From Deltaproteobacteria bacterium (GTDB lineage Bacteria; Desulfobacterota; Desulfarculia; Adiutricales; JAGVGV01): 7,638 nucleotides of DNA. Below are positions 5,778 to 7,638 of this stretch, piece after piece. The position numbers and the translations under genes were made by a program. The stretch lies in assembly GCA_020056895.1 (NCBI GenBank), contig JAGVGV010000340.1, positions 1 to 7,638 of the forward strand, in the 5' to 3' direction. The first letter of the stretch is position 1; each line of letters begins with the position of its first letter. The notes under the pieces were generated by a model. The model saw only the letters and a program-made list of their open reading frames with translations. It was not told the origin of the DNA and made no database searches.

Positions 5778-7087
5778 TGGGGCGCTTTTCCCGCATTTTC
5801 CATCAAGGCCTGGACCGGGGCCAAGCCGTACGGCGACCCTTCCTCGATGGCTTTCAGCACCGTGCCGCCGCCGGTGAAAAAGTAGTACTGGGCGCTGTCC
5901 ATGGCCGCCAAATACAGGCCAGGGCTCAGGTTCTTGAATTCCTGGAGCGTATCGCCGCCGCCGTACAGCTTCTGCGCCGAACGGTTCCCGTCGATCGTCC
6001 GGTCCAGTTTTTCCGAGCCTTCATAAAAATGAGGCGTAAAGCCCATGACCGCGTTCACGAAAATGGTCCGGGCCGTATGGATCACTTGGGCCACCCCCGG
6101 CGCGTCAAAGGATTCCGGCGCCACGTCCAGGAAATACCCATAGGCGTCCCCCGGCTTGAATTCGGAAATGTTCCTCTTGCGATACTGGCCTTCCACCCGG
6201 CCTTCAAGCGTATCCGATTCCACCAGCACCGGCAGTTCCACCACCTTGCCCGCCGTTTCGTCCTGCCGAACCAAGTCCTGGGCCGCCTTGATATCGCTTT
6301 CGGCCACGCCCGCCACGGTAATGCCGTATTTGGCGCACAGAAAAGTGTTGTAGATCACGCCTCCCAGAATCAGCTTATCCACTTTTTTGTAGATTTCGTT
6401 CAAGGGACCGATCTTGGTATCGTACTTGGCGCCGGCCACCACGGCCACGAAGGGCCGTTCGGGTTCCAGCACGTGCTTGAGGTTGACCAGTTCCTTCTGC
6501 ATCAAAAAGCCGGCGAAGGAAGGCAGGTGCCGGGTGATGTTGAACGTGGACCCATGGGGCTGCCACGACCCGAAGGCATCGTTCACGTACACGTCGGCCA
6601 GACCGGCCAATTGCCTCGTAAACCGTTCCCGAACCTCGCCCTTGCCTTCCTCCCCTTCGAACCACCGTGTGTTGGGCAGGTAAATCCCGCCCAGGCGGCG
6701 CTCCCGAAGGTCGCGGATCAGCCAGTTAATCGAGGTATCGATCTGCCGGACGCCCTTTTCCGGGTCCACCGGAAAGGTGGGCACCGCGAACTTGGTATGG
6801 AGTTTCCGTTCCAGATAATCCACGATGGGATCGACCGAGGAGTCATCGGCCACCTCGATCCGGCCCGTTTTCTTGTCGTACGGCCGGCCCACGTGGGTCA
6901 TCAGGATCAGCCGGCCGCCTCGTTCCACGATGTTGTACAGCGTGCCCAGCGTGGCGTCGATCCGGTACGGGTCCTTGATTTCGCCCTTCTTGACGACGTT
7001 GTGATCCACCCGCACCAGGACCACCTTGTCCCTGAGGTCCGCGTCCTGCAGCAACGGCAGACGGGGATCGATCTCGTTCGCGGCCAT
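5774..7087 (-). CDS. pgk: Divergent phosphoglycerate kinase homologue
   Basis: The 437-residue product covers the whole PGK family, which transfers phosphate between 1,3-bisphosphoglycerate and ADP. N-domain: VRVDHNV (25-31), R42, THVGRP (64-69, H65 and R68), PNTRWF with R141, and VNDAFG (168-173). C-domain: AGAKYDTKIG (218-227, K221 and K225), GGGDT (376-380) and TGGGT (405-409). Several invariant motifs are altered: the HRAH expected after NDAFG reads SWQPHGST, NGPMG reads NAVMG (345-349), GGAK reads AGAK and RVDFNVP reads RVDHNVV. It is also longer than the roughly 390-400 residues usual in bacteria. It may still be the glycolytic enzyme of this lineage or a paralogue with another substrate. 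The ATG at 7087 has GGAGGAG 7 nt upstream; an in-frame extension to 7156 is rejected. It is preceded by its own promoter region and ends in a strong hairpin, so it is probably monocistronic. Confidence 0.87.
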   Translation of the reverse strand: MAANEIDPRLPLLQDADLRDKVVLVRVDHNVVKKGEIKDPYRIDATLGTLYNIVERGGRLILMTHVGRPYDKKTGRIEVADDSSVDPIVDYLERKLHTKFAVPTFPVDPEKGVRQIDTSINWLIRDLRERRLGGIYLPNTRWFEGEEGKGEVRERFTRQLAGLADVYVNDAFGSWQPHGSTFNITRHLPSFAGFLMQKELVNLKHVLEPERPFVAVVAGAKYDTKIGPLNEIYKKVDKLILGGVIYNTFLCAKYGITVAGVAESDIKAAQDLVRQDETAGKVVELPVLVESDTLEGRVEGQYRKRNISEFKPGDAYGYFLDVAPESFDAPGVAQVIHTARTIFVNAVMGFTPHFYEGSEKLDRTIDGNRSAQKLYGGGDTLQEFKNLSPGLYLAAMDSAQYYFFTGGGTVLKAIEEGSPYGLAPVQALMENAGKAPH

Positions 7088-7154
7088 AACGATACTCCTC
7101 CATGTGGTAAGGAAACCGGTACTGAGGCCCCACCCCAAGGGCCATCTGCTCACC

Positions 7155-7160
7155 AATATA
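7155..7160 (-). promoter_or_regulatory. Possible -10 element upstream of the PGK homologue
   Basis: Minus-strand TATATT in the context TTGTATATTGG lies about 68 nt before the PGK start and is the best -10 hexamer in the 170-bp gap. No acceptable -35 is found at 16-19 bp. The crotonase promoter has the same GTATATTGG core, which may be chance. Confidence 0.25.
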
Positions 7161-7219
7161 CAAGATAAATTCCGGCGCCGCCATGGCTGGACGGGAAGTG
7201 AACGGAAGGGGGCGTCAAT

Positions 7220-7254
7220 CCGGCCAGGATGGCCGGGAGAAAAAGGCGCTTTTC
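7220..7254 (-). terminator. Tandem hairpins after the SCP2 gene
   Basis: Just past the SCP2 stop on the minus strand, GAAAAG and CTTTTTC (7239-7254) can pair around a CGC loop, giving an AT-rich stem with a bulge. This is followed by a perfect 7-bp GC-rich hairpin, CCGGCCA-N3-TGGCCGG (7220-7236), with no U-run after it. Together they could end or weaken transcription before the PGK homologue. Confidence 0.35.
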
Positions 7255-7258
7255 GTGT

Positions 7259-7582
7259 TTAGATTACTTTCTGAAGGAGGCCCTGCATCCGGGCGGCCAG
7301 GACCAGGTTGCCTTTGAGGCGTACTTTTCGAGTCAAGAGCGCCAGGGTGGGGTTCATTTTTCCCGAAGCCAGCTTCACCACGTTTTCCGCGCTGGTCAAA
7401 ATGGTTACGTCGGGCCGGTCGACGGTTCCAGGTTGTACCCGGACCGAGTCGCCCTGGCACTGAGCGTGCCATCGTCCGCCGCCGGGGCCGCTGATGTCGA
7501 ACTGAAAAACGCCGTATACGTCCCGAAGCCCCAGCTCCTGGAACCGCTTGTCCATGTTCTGAAAAACGTCCGCGCAGGTCAT
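7259..7582 (-). CDS. SCP2 sterol-binding domain protein
   Basis: The 107-residue product is a single SCP2 (sterol carrier protein 2-like) domain. FQFDISGPGGGRW (about 26-38) forms the first strands, RPDVTILTSAENVVKL (56-71) the middle, and GKMNPTLALLTRKVRLKGNLVLAARMQGLL (74-103) is the family's strongest signature. Members have a hydrophobic tunnel that binds lipids or acyl-CoA; bacterial stand-alone copies have no firmly assigned job. There is no signal peptide. The ATG at 7582 fits the typical N-terminus; the only SD-like AGGAG is about 12 nt upstream, so translational coupling to the preceding gene, whose stop overlaps as ATGA, may matter. The frame stays open upstream to the window edge, so a longer fusion is formally possible but its sequence does not look like a domain. 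Confidence 0.88.
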   Translation of the reverse strand: MTCADVFQNMDKRFQELGLRDVYGVFQFDISGPGGGRWHAQCQGDSVRVQPGTVDRPDVTILTSAENVVKLASGKMNPTLALLTRKVRLKGNLVLAARMQGLLQKVI

Positions 7583-7638
7583 CCCGAACTCTTCTCCTGA
7601 TTCCGCCGGGTAATATCCGCCGCCAGCCGCCGGGCCTC
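7579..7638 (-). CDS. C-terminal end of an unidentified gene
   Basis: Nineteen codons and a TGA stop enter from the right edge, encoding a charged tail that ends RRNQEKSSG. The stop overlaps the SCP2 start by 4 nt (ATGA at 7579-7582), a common arrangement for translationally coupled genes. The piece is too short to assign a family. The SCP2 frame is also open here, so this reading rests on the overlap and the charged, helical composition. Confidence 0.5.
   Translation of the reverse strand, partial: EARRLAADITRRNQEKSSG

Noticed and set aside
5777..7168. A 463-codon open frame on the plus strand, antisense to the PGK homologue.
   Set aside because: It mirrors the PGK frame almost end to end. 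In GC-rich genes with strong third-position bias such shadow frames are common; it has no family resemblance.

Overview
The window is ordinary chromosomal DNA from a GC-rich bacterium (GC is clearly above half by eye). The mix of genes suggests a delta-proteobacterium in the wide sense (Desulfobacterota): a receiver-PAS signalling protein, a stand-alone SCP2 protein, a short DUF3303 protein, a crotonase-family enzyme, and a long bidirectional hairpin of a type I associate with that group. This placement is inference, since there is no rRNA or other marker gene. I see no tRNA, rRNA, CRISPR array, transposase or phage gene.

Layout. Positions 1-1444 (minus) hold the N-terminal 481 residues of a receiver-PAS-PAS-PAS protein cut by the left edge. 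Positions 1445-1922 are a long non-coding stretch with a possible promoter for that gene and an 11-bp inverted repeat bounding an AT-rich 80-bp segment. rlmH (1923-2390, plus) is a 23S rRNA methyltransferase. Next come two minus-strand genes: a DUF3303 protein (2466-2747) and, upstream of it, a crotonase-family protein (2863-3624). A divergent promoter region separates the crotonase gene from an ECF sigma factor (3811-4638, plus). The sigma gene converges with only 17 bp to spare on an L-asparaginase gene (4656-5666, minus). A compact hairpin of about 71 bp (5707-5777) separates the asparaginase gene from a divergent phosphoglycerate kinase homologue (5774-7087, minus). Upstream of that lie an SCP2 protein (7259-7582, minus) and the last 19 codons of another gene whose stop overlaps the SCP2 start as ATGA.

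How the genes fit together. Most are single-gene units with their own Shine-Dalgarno sequence and do not form one pathway. The only evident translational coupling is the unknown gene with SCP2 at the right edge. The DUF3303 and crotonase genes could share a transcript, but a 115-bp gap with two inverted repeats lies between them.

I found no obviously new multi-gene system. The points most worth following are the PGK homologue with altered active-site motifs, the asparaginase gene that looks leaderless, the ECF sigma factor with a cysteine-containing C-terminal extension, the crotonase lacking the second catalytic glutamate, and the two inverted-repeat elements in non-coding DNA.
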